A DNA stretch of 64,000 nt, from NCBI GenBank assembly GCA_023053685.1, contig JALIGW010000001.1, positions 67,337,740 to 67,401,739 on the forward strand, in the 5' to 3' direction. Positions 23,492-35,967 of the stretch are shown here, piece after piece; the stretch's first letter is position 1, and each line of letters opens with the position of its first letter. The stretch comes from Diadophis punctatus similis. Its lineage: Eukaryota > Chordata > Lepidosauria > Squamata > Dipsadidae. A model generated the notes under the pieces. The model was not told the DNA's origin. It saw nothing but the letters and a program-made list of their open reading frames with translations, and ran no database searches. A program made the position numbers and the translations under genes.

Positions 23492-23701
23492 CTGGGCATG
23501 ATGGACAACATTGTCCTGGGTGTATTGTTGGATTGCCACAGTTGGGTACAGAACAAGTAATCAAAGCACACATCTCCCGTCCATTATGACAATAACAATC
23601 ACGGCAGCCATCATGCCAACTTTCTTCATTCTCATGACGGTGTCCATCTACTGACAAGCAAGTCCCTACCTTAGCAGGTGGTATTATGGAAGCTGGTATC
23701 T
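23492..23701 (-). CDS. CRIM1: CRIM1 exon H: linker and VWC domain 3
   Basis: 210-base exon, phase 1-1, acceptor catgtacag, donor gtacca. A variable linker (E-I-P-A-S-I-I-P-P-A-K-V) is followed by the VWC module G-T-C-L-S-V-D-G-H-R-H-E-N-E-E-S-W, the core G-C-R-D-C-Y-C and the end G-Q-C-C-P-S-C. Ten cysteines are present. The E-N-E-E-S-W-H-D-G-C block is close to the human sequence, while the linker is not conserved, as is usual between modules. Confidence 0.97.
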
Positions 23702-25391
23702 CTGTACATGATAAAAATACAATGTTTTAAAATAATTATTTTTAACAATAACAATTTTTTATATTTATTCTTTATATATATAGTCAAACTTTGAACACTA
23801 TCATGTATCTTGAAGAGTATTCGAAGACTTCAACTGGTGCAAAATGCAGCTGCGCGTGCTGTGGTGGGTGTTTCAAGATACACCCACGTAACACCTATAC
23901 TCCACCAGCTGCATTGGCTGCCCATTGGTCTCCAGGTACAATTCAAGGTGTTGATCATCATCTTTAAAGCCCTTACATGGCTTAGGACCAGGCTATCTCC
24001 GGGACCACATCCTACCTCATACTTCCCTTCGACCGGTCAGGTCCCACAGAGTGGGTCTCCTCCAGGTCCCGTCAGCCAAACAGTGCCGACTGGCGGGGCC
24101 TAGGGGGAGGGCCTTCTCTGTAGGGGCCCCTGCTCTCTGGAACCAACTTCCCCCGGAGATCCGAATCATCCCCACCCTGCTGGCCTTCCGAAAAGCCATT
24201 AAGACATGGCTCTTCCTGCAGGCGGGGTGATTTTGAGACGACCTCCCATCTGACGTCTCCCCATGTATGTATGATGTTATATATTTTTTAAATTGTTTTA
24301 AATTGTTTTTAATGATTTATTTGATGTTCCCTAAAATGTTGTACGCCACCCTGAGTCCTGAGGGAGTAGGGCGGCATAGAAGAACCTCAAATAAATAAAT
24401 AAATAAATAAATAAATTCATAGGAAGAAAAACTGAAAAATTTGGGAAGCAAAATAACAACAATGAAATCATCTTTCCAACGATGAAACACTTGAAAATAA
24501 GTTTTGAAAATAAACTCAAACTATATAATGTGAATTCTTTTGTAAAAGACTATATATAGCACTGAGGAATTATTAACTTGCATATTACAGATATATTAAA
24601 ATAGTCATGAATTTCTGCCGAGAGAAGTGCCACCATCCTTCTACTTCTAACTTAATATCTACTTCTCAAATATCAAAACTTTAAGTAGCAGCGTATGCAA
24701 TTGTTTCTTTCTCTTATTATGGGGAAAACTTGTAATCTTTCACGCAGAAAACTAAGGCATTTATATTTTTGAGAATGTAGACAAACTTACATGGAAATAG
24801 ATAACACAAACATACATTTCACCTTGATTACATTGTAGAATTCATAATTATAAATCACATTCTACAATTTTATAAACCCTGTTAAAAGGAAGTGTATTCT
24901 ATTGTAGTAAAATAATTTTTTTTATTTTTTAATTATTTAATTCACAACATACAAATAAATAAATAAATAAATAAGAAAAATGCACTGTAAAACAAAGTGC
25001 TAGTCTTTATTTACAAGAATTCCCTTAGACCCAATGGGATTATAAGCATTATTAAAAACTAACAATAGTTTTAGTAGTTTTAGTTTAGTGCTTGTTTGAA
25101 AGTATGCCAACTGTCCTATCAAAGAAAGTTGAAGCCGTAGAGCAAAGGTTTTTCAATAAATTGCTTTGTGACTGGCCACATCCCTCCATGTAGGCATTCT
25201 CCCAATGAGATATTAAATATCCAAATGCATCAACCAGTCTCCATTATTCAAAACTTCTAAGATTTTCACTAATATTCCAATTAAATGAATGGATTGTTGA
25301 ACATAGATTGGAACTGGTTACAAATCACACTATTTTAATTGTGTTTGATGTCAAAAAATGTAAAAAATACATCTGAAATAGTTGCACATAC
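23702..25391 (-). other. CRIM1: CRIM1 intron G-H
   Basis: 1.69 kb, containing a 3' LINE fragment (23811-24416) and an (AAAT)n patch at 24950-24973. Confidence 0.9.
23811..24416 (+). mobile_element. L2/CR1-like LINE, 3' fragment
   Basis: Encodes the C-terminal LINE motif [16 protein letters not shown] and Q-L-H-W-L-P-I-G, then the 3' UTR caccctgagtcctgaggga...gggcggcatagaag and an (AAAT)n tail at 24388-24416. Same family as the 18143 element but with a different tail unit. Confidence 0.88.
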
Positions 25392-25513
25392 CAGCACATT
25401 TGCAGATATTACATCCTTGGTTATTTTTCTGGAAGCCCATTGGACAGATCTTCCCACATGAAAGCTCTGGGCATTTCTTACAACGACAGATTTCACATCC
25501 GTGTTTGTTCTTG
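25392..25513 (-). CDS. CRIM1: CRIM1 exon G: end of antistasin-like repeat 3 and repeat 4
   Basis: 122-base exon, phase 2 in and phase 1 out; acceptor cattatctag, donor gtatgt. It reads K-N-K-H-G-C-E-I-C-R-C-K-K-C-P-E-L-S-C and ends G-C-N-I-C-K-C-A. It supplies the last three cysteines of antistasin-like repeat 3 and all six of repeat 4. Identity to human is high, with K-N-K-H-G-C and K-K-C-P-E-L-S-C unchanged. An intron of about 8.1 kb lies on the 5' side. Confidence 0.96.
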
Positions 25514-25654
25514 CTAGATAATGAAGATTATTTATATTATTTTTCATAAATAATCATATTTTGTTCTGGAATTATTTGAAAATAAATTTAAGTTTATTTA
25601 AGTGATTAAAACAAAAACCTAGGTCTTATTTTCAGTTCATACATCTGGCGGCCA

Positions 25655-25730
25655 ATATCTATCTAATATCTATCTAATTATCTATCTAATTATCTATCCA
25701 ATATCTATCTAATTATCATCAAATTAAAAA
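25655..25730. repeat. ATCT/ATCTAATT microsatellite
   Basis: Repeated atctatctaat(t) units, slightly irregular. Confidence 0.85.
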
Positions 25731-26511
25731 ATAGTTCTTTGGACAGAATGCTGCAACACAAATAGAAATCTAAAAGAAGAAGGAACGTACAATTGTTCTA
25801 TTATAAACTTGAACTTATTCAATTTAATCAGAAGCAACCTTAATATGTTTGAATGCTTAATTTTAATTATAATGAATTAATGCAGTGGTGAGCTAGTGAT
25901 GAACAGAAGGAAAGCATTTATTGCAGAAAGCTTGATATGTAGCTCTTCACTACAAGTAATGAATATTCCCGTTTTCAAATTAAAGTATGAGAAGCTTTTT
26001 TTAAAAAAAGCCTGCAGATTCCCCTATACCTATTCTTTATGTTCAAATTACCATATATCTTTATACTGCCATATATATATATTACCATATATCTTTATAC
26101 TGCCCTTCCAATATGAATTACAGCTACTTATTAATCAACTATAACATTAAAATGCAATATAACACAACATCCCAATTAAAATGCAGACTTTAAATTAAGA
26201 GGCTCAGACTAAAAAAAAAAGGCCTATAATTATAGACTATTAGAGGTTCAAACAAAATAAATCTCTCTCCCTCTAGGTTTCTTCTCTCCTAGGTCAGGTG
26301 ATACTTTGAACATTTCTGAGCTCAACTGCCAACCTAAACTTCCCTATACATATTAGCTTTTCTACCAGTCTAAACAACAATGAAGAAACCATATGAAGAA
26401 ATTGATTATTAGACTTTCGGTATAATCACACTGGAGAGTTCTCACTATATATTAAAGGTGGCAGCAAATCATGAGAAACAAGAAGTTCTAGATTCAACTC
26501 CAGCACCTCAC

Positions 26512-26653
26512 TTTTAACAATTGTGGCTTCTTAACAACTGTCGGAAAAAGGTCATAAAACTGGTTCTGGTCATATGATGACCTGCTTTACAACTGTGATC
26601 ACTTACAGTCAAAATTGTGGGGTTAATTACAGTCGTAACTCAAGGACTACCTG
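26512..26653. mobile_element. pogo/Tigger-like fragment
   Basis: Ends gtcgtaactcaaggactacctgta and contains cttaacaactg and gtcatatgatgacctgc words typical of the family in this window. Confidence 0.55.
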
Positions 26654-27094
26654 TATTTATTACAGAAGAGTCCGGACTCCTTTTATTCTCTAGTAATTTG
26701 CCTATCCTTCTGAGTAAATAATAGACTAACAGAGGTAGAAGGGACCTCAAATGAGAATGTTTTAGAAATTCCTAGGATATCCCATTCACATATATATATT
26801 TGTTGGCTGACTGATGGTTTAGCTGTATTGTTTAGACTGTATTATTTTGGGGAGAAACTTCCTATCCTTACCAGTGTCTTCAGGGAAAGGGGGAGCTCTA
26901 TCTCAAAGTAAGAGTCAAGTTTCAAGCCAACTTTATTAAGTAAAAAGAGCAATACTACTTTAAACCAGATGTGAAAAAAAATTACCAATGCTATACCAAA
27001 ATTAATATTTCAGATGTGATTTATATATTTGTCCTTTGAACTTGGGTCAAATTCAAGTACAAATCTGTTCAATAAGGAATTGGTTTTATTGTAT

Positions 27095-27255
27095 ACTCTT
27101 TGGGTTATAATGGTAATTGGGACCAGAACTGCAATTACTAAGCAATGCGATCATAAAGAACAATGTCATGTGACCATGTTGCTTAGCAACAGCATTTTAC
27201 CACAGTTACCACAGTTAAGTGAGAATCGTATGTTGTTAAGTGAGGACCTTGTGTG
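27095..27255. mobile_element. pogo/Tigger-like fragment
   Basis: Contains catgtgaccatgttgcttagcaacagc and gttaagtgaggacc, as in the complete copies; ends are lost. Confidence 0.5.
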
Positions 27256-28632
27256 ACCATGACTTCTGACTTCCTATTGAAGACTTCCCCATTGACTATG
27301 CTTGTGAGAAGTTGTTAGGGAATGTTGGAAATTGTGATCAAATGACCATAGCTTACATTGTCGCTGTAAGCTGGGCATATCTGAGAACCAAGAGTACTGA
27401 AAGAAACCCTCTGGTTTTTATCTGCATTACAATACATGGTTTAATTGTTATATTTGTTTTAACTGTCTATTTAGGGGAGCTATAGGCTGCTCAGAGTCTG
27501 TTGTTTGGAAAGCTTATAAGCCTTGTGAATAAATAAATTCCTTATCTGGATTTCCAGAACTCAAAAGGGTTTGGTAAACATGGCAACAAATACAAACTAT
27601 AAGCAATTTAAGTAATATCCATCCTACATGCAATAGTAGCCATTACTGTTATTACTAATACTGGTGTACTAATAACTGATCTCAGGCACTATACAGAAAC
27701 AATGTGATTTACATTTAGACTCCTACAATCTTGGTCAGGCTACAGTTCTCTAAATTTTATTTTCCCTCATTAGTAATTTCCTTCAGCGTTTATTTAAACT
27801 TTCAGTTGCAACTGTTGCTTTATCCACTAGATGGGGTACCAGTATAGAATCTCACTCTAAGAAAAAATATGTTCATGTTCAATCTTGCCTTGGTTGTCTG
27901 AACATTTTCTTGAGAGTAATAAGTAGTTAGCCCCTATAATTAATGGAACAGAGTAAGGAATGAGCCTTTACTTTTACATGGAACTACTAGTTTACAAGTC
28001 TGATGTCACCCTTAACATTGCTTATATTTTTCATTTCTGGAGGAATCATTGTCATGTCTCTTATTCTTTATCTTGCCTAAATTTGGATAAATAAATAGGG
28101 CAGAACTATTGCCAAGACCCATCAGGTCCCCCCAGCAATTAGCCTTTCTTCTTTATCTCCATAGGACCAATAATTTTGCCAAGAGCAACTATTGCTCAGC
28201 TTTAGAAATATTAGGCCAAAAAGCTCAAATAGTTGAGGGTTCAATTGGTAGAAGAGCATTGGAAAGTATAAGAAAGAACAACTGGTTATGAAATGTGAGA
28301 AACTAGATTTCTGAGACTGTGGCTTATGATTTCTATAGGAGAGATTGCTGTTGTGAGATACATCACATCCCACAAGGACTGAAAATGTATTTGAAAAATG
28401 GTACGCTTGATTTAACTTTAAACCCAAATATTGTGGGGCCTGAGTTCTGACAAAAGAAAATCCAGATGTAAGATCTTTAGCTAAGAACTTTAAGCATCAA
28501 AAGAGTAATGGGATCTGTTTTATTAATATGAGGAGGAACATTGGCTCATAAATTTGCTATTTATATACCAATATGCAGAGCACAGGAAACAAACTAGATC
28601 AAGTTAAAGACTTAATACAGGAAGGCAGATAT

Positions 28633-28700
28633 TTAATTTAATTTAATTTATTGTATTTCTATGCCGCCCAACTCCCGAAGGACTCTGGGCGGCTATAGAT
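28633..28700 (-). mobile_element. L2/CR1-like LINE 3' end, very short
   Basis: Minus-strand cgcccagagtccttcgggagttgggcggcatag followed by an (AAATT)n tail. Severely 5'-truncated. Confidence 0.7.
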
Positions 28701-29514
28701 ATAACAAAAGATTTGGTGCACTGAATCTCATGACTGACTTGTTCCATGCTAACAGGAGCAATAGAAAAAAAGAGAGACAACCTCTGTGATAAAATATTTA
28801 TAGCTGCTCAGAAATTCAAAGAAATGAACTTGGCACCACTGTTAAGAATAACTGGATTAAAATGTGTCAGAACAAATAAAAAATAGCATAGTTGTGGATG
28901 TCTGATTTGGAGGAAAAAGTGGTTGGAGGTGACCTGTGATAACAGGAGTAGTAAAGAAGAGCCTGAGGCTCAGCGTGACCCAACTCAGAAAAGTCAAACA
29001 AATGAGACCTGAACAGTGGACAGCAAAATTGAGAACTGGTCTAGATATGAGGTATCTCTTTCACATGTTTGTATACTGTATATGTGAAAGGGAAAGAGAA
29101 ACTTTCAGGCTCCAATTCTTCTCTTAACCTCACTAGTAAGGAAGCATTTTGTGAGGGCAGGCATTGTGATTGCTAAAATTCCAAGTATGTTTTCTCTGGG
29201 AGAAAAAATTTGACCAACTCCCCCCCAAAAATGAGGACTGGCTCAGTCCTCAACTGATTCAGTGCTTTGCGCTTTTAGAAAAAGGGCATAGTTCATTGAT
29301 GAAATAAACAGAAATACAACAGTGAATACACAGGTAGTACTGGGGAATATTTTAATAACTTCTAAGGTATTGGGGAGTGGCAAAATTGGCATGTTACTCT
29401 AAAAATACTTAAGCAGGGAAGTTTAAACTATCAAAAATCAAGGTCATATATTTGGAAAGTGAGGAAACTGATATTCTGTCACACCCCTGGATCAGCAATT
29501 CATGGAATACTGTA

Positions 29515-30330
29515 CAGGTAGTCCTTGTCTTACATCAGGTCACTTAGATTTGAAATTATGACAGAGACTGCAACAGGTAGTTATGACCCAGACCCAACTT
29601 ACAGTATGTCTGTTGCAGCACACTTCTATGCCCATTCATTTTTACAACCAACCGCAGAGAAGCTGCAATGCGCCCCCCTACCTATTCCTCCCCTCCCATC
29701 CTGCCACACACCAAGTCCCCACAGGAACTGGGGTTGCTTTGCCACAGGACCAGATTCCACACACACACTCCTCACCCCACCCCAGTCATCGTTCGCTCAT
29801 TTACATTTCAAAGATCTCCATAGCTCAGGAATTTGGGGTAGGGAAGGAGGACAGACTGCTTCATTATTGGGCCATGTGGAGTAATTGGGGTGAAGAAATC
29901 CTGTCAGTTTTCCTTTCCTCACTAGAGTCTTAGCTTTATGCTAGCACAGCTAACACAGGGGGAGCTAAAACTGTCTAGAATGAAAGGAAAACTGGCAGGA
30001 TTTCTTCTCCTCAACTGTACCATGTGTTCCAGCAATGGAGTGGCCTATCCTCCTTCCCTAACTTGACCTCCTGAGCCTTGAAGTTCTTCAAAATGTGAGA
30101 ATGTGATGTGGGGTGGGAAGAGACCCATAGGACTATGTGGACCCCAAGGGACAGGAAGTGGAACATGGGTGCCTCAGGGAGTGGGGGAGATGCCTTAGAA
30201 GGCCCGTTGCTGGTGGGCTTGTGCCTGCACTACCCCTCCCCCCAGGGTCTTCCCAACCCCTGAGGCACTTCAATTAATGACCCTCCTGATTTCTGACCAT
30301 AATAGACATGCTCGCAACTTGAGGACTACA
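29515..30330. mobile_element. Long pogo/Tigger-like foldback element
   Basis: Begins TA-CAGGTAGTCCTTGTCTTAC and ends AACTTGAGGACTAC. The interior folds back: 29892-29917 and 29982-30007 are inverted copies (gaagaaatcctgtcagtttt versus aaaactggcaggatttcttc), with further pairing of aggaatttggggtagggaag and cttccctaacttgacctcct. Confidence 0.65.
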
Positions 30331-31317
30331 TATACATATAAGATTGCTATGTATGTTTTTAAAATGCTGCTGAAACTGTACCAATTTAATAATATATTGA
30401 ATAAATCAATGCAGTGATTGAAACACTAGCTATTTTTTCTTTAAACGGTGCAATTTAATATATGGAACATTAATGCAGGATAACATTTTAGAAATATCTA
30501 CTGGAGTGTTCTGATACTTCAGCAGGAATCAAGATGTCTTACTGTCATACTTTGAATTTCTTTCTAGTTTTATATATTTTAAAAACAGTTTCCAATACAA
30601 GTTAAAATAAAAAAATAAATTAAAATACTAGAGGACAGCGGATCAACAATAGTTCAACACTCAAAAAGAAATCAAGATAAGAATATAAAAGACAAGGCCT
30701 TTAGAAAGAAGCAGAAAGTTAGCAGAAAGTAAATCGATATCCCTAAAAAGAATACATCAATTTTTCTGCTAGTTTCAGAAAACGTATTTCCTTCTACTGC
30801 TACATGGTTCTCAGCTACTGGGACATTTAAAAAATCCTTACAGAACTTAATTAAGGTTCTTAAATGTCCTGATCTTATATTAAATCCTCCTAAGAAAAGG
30901 CTAGAAACCAATGTTTTAATAAGATTATCATATATGCTAGTCTCAGCATACATTGTATGTATGGCCACTCATCAAAACCAGCCCTACATAGAAAACCTTA
31001 CATAATTAAATAATCAAACCTATTATAATGCATATGTTACCATGGCAAGATCTTATGTTTCCAAGAACAGAGGCATTAGACATCTGAGCAAACATAAACC
31101 TGGCCAACTTAGCAGCCAGGAGCAAAGTCAGATCATAGTTGATGCTGTAACACCGAAGACAAGCTAAATTCTTATTTCTAGGTCAGCAATGCTACCGGAG
31201 AAAAACCCCCTACCTTATCTGGATTAAATTTTGATTTTTCAGCCTTTATTTAGACTATTAATATTCCCAGTGAAGAAAAACTAACAGTAAAACAGCTATA
31301 GAGTATTGCAGGCCAAA

Positions 31318-31470
31318 ACAAAAGACAGTTTTTTCCTCGTGCCATCACTCTGCTGAACACCTGATTATATTACCTTGCTGTTTGAATGTACACTGAGAGC
31401 TTATGCACTGGAGACAAATTCCTTGTGTGACCAATCATACTTGGTCTATAAAATATTCTATTCTAAAAAG
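31318..31470 (+). mobile_element. Rex1-like LINE 3' end fragment
   Basis: Contains cactctgctgaacacc, gtacactgagagcttatgca and ccttgtgtgaccaatcatacttgg followed by attctattct, the 3' end seen in reverse at 11055-11200. Confidence 0.75.
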
Positions 31471-33645
31471 GATATCAGTTATGCTTTGTTAAAGAAGAAG
31501 TTTTTAAATTTAGCTGCTTCAGATAAATCATTTTGTATGATCTGGATTTAATAATTAAAAACCAATTCTGAACTGTTGTTAAAAAGTGTTAATTCTAGCT
31601 AAAGAAAAGGAGAGAAATTTCTTTTGAGAAGGGTTATGGTGAAGAATATTTAGTATCAAGAGTTTCATGTAAAATATGGTGGATGTATTGCTGGAACACT
31701 TTAAATGTTCACATATTTCCAAGGATAGAAAACAGAAAACAAAACTCCTTCAACTGCAGTAGAAGAAATTGCATTACTGCATTTATCAGCTGCACTGAAT
31801 TTAATAGAGATATATTAATACAGCCTGCCTTCTATGAATCACTCAGCAATAGGGGAATAACACCCCCCCACACACACACATGTTTGAAACATTGTGTAGA
31901 GTACTGGGAACTATACCTTAGGTGGAATTGTACAAAATGAAAATGCCCAAAAAATTATAACCATGGAACCCTTTTGTAATTATGGCTGGTTAGCTTAGAA
32001 TTAAGGAAGCAAAGGTGAGACACAATAGAGGTATCATGAATGGCACAGATAACATGAAGAGAAAATAAAGTTAGAACTAGAGGAGTTTAATCAATTAAAA
32101 TGAAATGCAGGTAGATCCACTCAGACTTAGTTAAACCTATAGAAACTATGCCAGCAGCTGTGATAATGGCAGTCAATTTGGATGGCTTTAGAAAGGATCT
32201 CAACAAATTCATGAAGCAGCAAGCTTCATAACTAAAATTTATGGTTGACCCCTGCCTTCTGAATCATAGCATGCCTGAAATACTGGCTGCTGGAAAAGAG
32301 GCTAATAATACCTCCCCTCTCACGCCCCCAGTCCAGGCTTGTGAGTTTCCAAATGAATCTAATTAGCAAATACATCAAATCTAAGGATAACTGTTGGTGG
32401 AACTGCCCCCAAAACCACATTCACCAATTTTAGATTAATAATTACAATAAACGTAAATCTCCTTGGGCCCATTTGCAGTATTTGTATATGACATCGTTAG
32501 TTAACTGAACTGTGTGGAATTACAAATATAATAGTTTTTTATATATTTCCTGTTGCAATCATATTGATCTAAAACCTGTGGTGCATTATTTCTGGTATGT
32601 TCAATTTTTTGTCATACTAAATTGCAGCTGTAGAGAAAACTAGGTCACAAAATTGATAAAACACTTATGTTATTAGAAGTGATCTTTAAACCCTATAAGA
32701 CAAAAAAGCCCACAATCAATCCTTATAAAGATATTATCAATTTAATGTATAAATTGTAAAGACTGACTGAAATAGGGAACTAGAGACCTCCATTTTGCCT
32801 AAACAATGAGAAAATGTTTTAACCTTAATACCAAAACATCATTGTATCTTAGATTACTGCTTATACAACTAAAACAAGAGTTTGGACTTGTTGGATCCCA
32901 TTGCATTTGTAGAGAGAAGAGTAAGTAAATTACTGGATTACTGAGGATGAAACCATAATAATACTTCATTTAAACATGCTGTTGCAATGTCCTAAATTTG
33001 CTATGTTCTGTAAAGTTGTTATATTTATGAATTTGATTTGAAACAAATTATTTTTGATGCATACATTCTTTGGAACTACATACTTACTGCATAGAAATTG
33101 ACAACTGGCAATGGAAATGGTTTTTTTGTACCCTTCTCTAAAGCCTGAATATTAGTTCTTCAACAATGGACAAATTTATGCCCACTCATGAACAAGATGC
33201 CAATAGATGTAGATTATGCATGGATAATTACATTAAAATAGAATTATTTTCTCTGAAGTTGTTCTATAAAAACTTCATGTATCTACATCTATATATTCAT
33301 GATAAGCTCTTCTATATAAATTTTAAGTTGTAACTGCATCTTATTCCCTCTTTTCCTTTTTTTGACTATTTTTTAATGTTTCATTTTTCCCACTTTGTTC
33401 TGCTTTATTAAATAGATGAAGCAAAATAAATCTCACTGAAACTCTATACTTCTTCATTCAAAACTATTTAAGGTTTACCTTAATAAAGGTAAAATATTTT
33501 TACCTAATAGCATTTTTGTCTTTATATACTTTATATACTTCCTATCTTCAACATGTAACATATAAATTGTTACTAGGCTTTGCTTTACACAATGTTAAAG
33601 GCATATAAACTGTGGTAAATATGCTTTTAAAATAAGAATACGTAC

Positions 33646-33802
33646 AAATATCCAAAGGGACAGTACTTGTCACATACTATGGGTTTGCATTTCTTAGGCC
33701 GTGGGTGGCACTGACAGATCTTACAGTTATGGACATCAGTTTGGAAACCAAAGTCACAATCCAAGGAACAATCTGACATGAGATCGGTACACCGTTCCTC
33801 CC
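33646..33802 (-). CDS. CRIM1: CRIM1 exon F: antistasin-like repeats 2 and start of 3
   Basis: 157-base exon with acceptor cttttacag and donor gtacgt; phase 1 in, phase 2 out. It reads E-E-R-C-T-D-L-M-S-D-C-S-L-D-C and then H-N-C-K-I-C-Q-C-H-P-R-P-K-K-C, ending C-P-F-G-Y. It encodes all of repeat 2 and the first three cysteines of repeat 3, so the intron splits repeat 3. The weak-looking donor TATTT|gtacgt was chosen because it is the only one that restores the frame into the next exon (F-K-N-K-H-G-C). Confidence 0.95.
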
Positions 33803-35838
33803 CTGTAAAAGAACACAGAAAGTTTAGTAAAAAGGAACGATTATTTGCCTCAACAATTAAAGGTATATGGATACAGAAATTCTCATCTTCCCCAGTCACC
33901 TACAATGGTATAATTTCTACCATATTGTCTGATTATCTAAATTCCAGATTTTAAATATTCTCAAAGTGGCTTATAATATAGAATATACCAGTGATGGCTA
34001 ACCTTTTTTTCCTCGGGTGCCAAAATAGTGCGCGCACGCGCTATTGCATGAGCATGCGTGCCCACACCCATAATTCAAAGCCCCCCACTTGCCCCACCCC
34101 CCTGTGCATGCCCCACTCCCCCGTTTTCCGACTTCCAGTGGGCCCAGTAGGTCTGTTTTTTCCCCCCACTCAGGCTCCAGAGGCTTTCTTGGAGCTTGGG
34201 GAGGGCGAAAACGCTCCCCCTGGAGGCCGAAATCGCCCTCCCAGAGCCTCCGTGCGAGCCAAAAATCAGCTGGTGGGCATGCACATGCGCGCTGGAGCTG
34301 AGCTGGGGCAACAGCTTGTGTGCCAGCAGATATGGCTCCGCGTGCGACCTGTGGCACCCGTGCCATAGGTTCGCCATCACTGGAATATACTATTCAGTAT
34401 CAACATAATATTTTTATGAAATGATACATCAATTTTAAATAAATTTATGGACAAGGCAGTTATGCTAATAAAATACATGTGTTTTATTTTCATATTGCCC
34501 TGCCCTTGTGCTTTTTCTTGATTATTCTTCTTCCCATTCAGAAGACAGCTAAGTAATAAAAAGAAAGAAAATTCTTAGCATTTTGATACTAATGACTGGA
34601 AATTAACTTGCTGACCATTACAATATTGCTGATCACTACAATGACCACTACAATATTTTAAGATAGCTCTATGCTTTACCTGGTGCTGTCTAAGAAGTCA
34701 AAGGTTTTCAGGGTCTCATCTTTAAGGAGCTGAAAACTGCAAGTTATGGCCCTTGTATGCAAAGTTATTTTTAAAAAACTGACGTCAATAATATAAACAA
34801 TAATGTTTTTATTATAGCTTAAATGTTCCTACGACAGCACTGTTAAAGAAACTTTATGTTTATGCAAAACAAAAGAGCAAAGTAGTCATATTCCTCAATA
34901 GCAAAAAGGGGCTGGAAGATGAGAGCCCAAAGGACAGAATTTTGAAACCAACTAGAAGCTCATATACGGGGCATTAGGTAAGCAGTATAGAACTTTTTCT
35001 TCCCTGAAAAACTCAAAATGGACTGATAGTAAAATGCAGCAGAATTGCATTAATAGTAATCAGTATTCCTTCAAGCCTGAGGCCTGAAAGTGACAGTCTT
35101 TCAAAAGCTCTCTTCAGTTTGAAAAGTGTCAGCTATAATTACATGTTAAAGTCTTCCTCAATAATGTTAGCTATTATGATAGTATTGCTTTTTGGTTTTT
35201 TTCTTCAAAAGATCCAGTGTGTTTTATAGCTTTTGTTCCAATATGTAAAACTGCTCTGACAAATCATCTATAATTATTTTTAACCTCTTCAGGTATTTAA
35301 CAAGAAGAATCTATGCTATAAACATGATTAGCCTATGTAACAGGGATGAGAAAATGTTTTGGATAGTAGACACCATCATGCTGATATTGGCGCAAAATGA
35401 AAAACAGAAATTTAAAAAATACTTAAAATAATAATGTTATATAATCCTAACAGAATTTGAGTTTCCAAATTTACTGATTAATAACAGTTACTTAATAGGT
35501 AGTAATAATTGTTTTTATCAATATGCCAATGGTGCAGTAGCTGAACTGCATTGCATCAACACATCAAAACTTAAAAAACAATCTGTATTTTAATATATGA
35601 TTTAACAAAGATGCACTACATCTATTGAAGATAATAAAGGTGTTCTGATTGTTGCCCTCCTGAAACATGGCAAAATGGATATTTGGAAATGTTTTATTTT
35701 ACAAAATGAAAAACAGGATTTTCCATTAAAAAAAACAGTATTGTGCATGAGCCAACTGAATTTTGAGGAAAAACACCAATATGAATTTTAAGAATATTTT
35801 TTTCAAACAAGGTAACTGAACATAGTATTTATACTTAC
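33803..35838 (-). other. CRIM1: CRIM1 intron E-F
   Basis: 2.0 kb; holds one complete hAT element (33989-34382), the rest AT-rich with no feature recognised. Confidence 0.9.
33989..34382 (+). mobile_element. Complete hAT-type element with perfect 8-bp target duplication
   Basis: CAGTGATGGCTAACC at the left and TTCGCCATCACTG at the right, with direct flanks gaatatac at 33981-33988 and 34383-34390. The interior is GC- and CpG-rich and non-coding although several open frames cross it. Confidence 0.92.
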
Positions 35839-35967
35839 TAGTTTTACACTGGCAAATGCGACAACCATTTTGATCTACTTTGAAGTCATAAATACAGTCT
35901 GTCTCTTTTAGTGTACAGTTCACCAGAGGAGGACATGTAGGTGGACCTATTGTGATGTAGGTTGGCT
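35839..35967 (-). CDS. CRIM1: CRIM1 exon E: antistasin-like repeat 1
   Basis: 129-base exon, phase 1-1, acceptor ttcattag and donor gtaagt. It reads E-P-T-Y-I-T-I-G-P-P-T-C and then one antistasin-like repeat of six cysteines closing G-C-R-I-C-Q-C-K-T. The segment V-N-C-T-L contains an N-x-T glycosylation sequon conserved with human. Antistasin-like repeats occur in leech protease inhibitors; in CRIM1 they lie between VWC2 and VWC3, and I know of no demonstrated inhibitory role. Exons on both sides are more than 2 kb away. Confidence 0.96.

Larger units (their letters stand above)
25514..33645 (-). other. CRIM1: CRIM1 intron F-G
   Basis: 8.1 kb. Holds an ATCT microsatellite (25655-25730), pogo-like pieces (26512-26653, 27095-27255 and a long one at 29515-30330), an L2-type LINE tail (28633-28700) and a Rex1-like 3' end (31318-31470). 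No host exon recognised. Confidence 0.85.

Noticed and set aside
33991..34408. GC-rich frames up to 125 residues on both strands
   Set aside because: They lie within a non-coding hAT element with an 8-bp target duplication; the composition (Pro/Arg-rich) reflects GC content.
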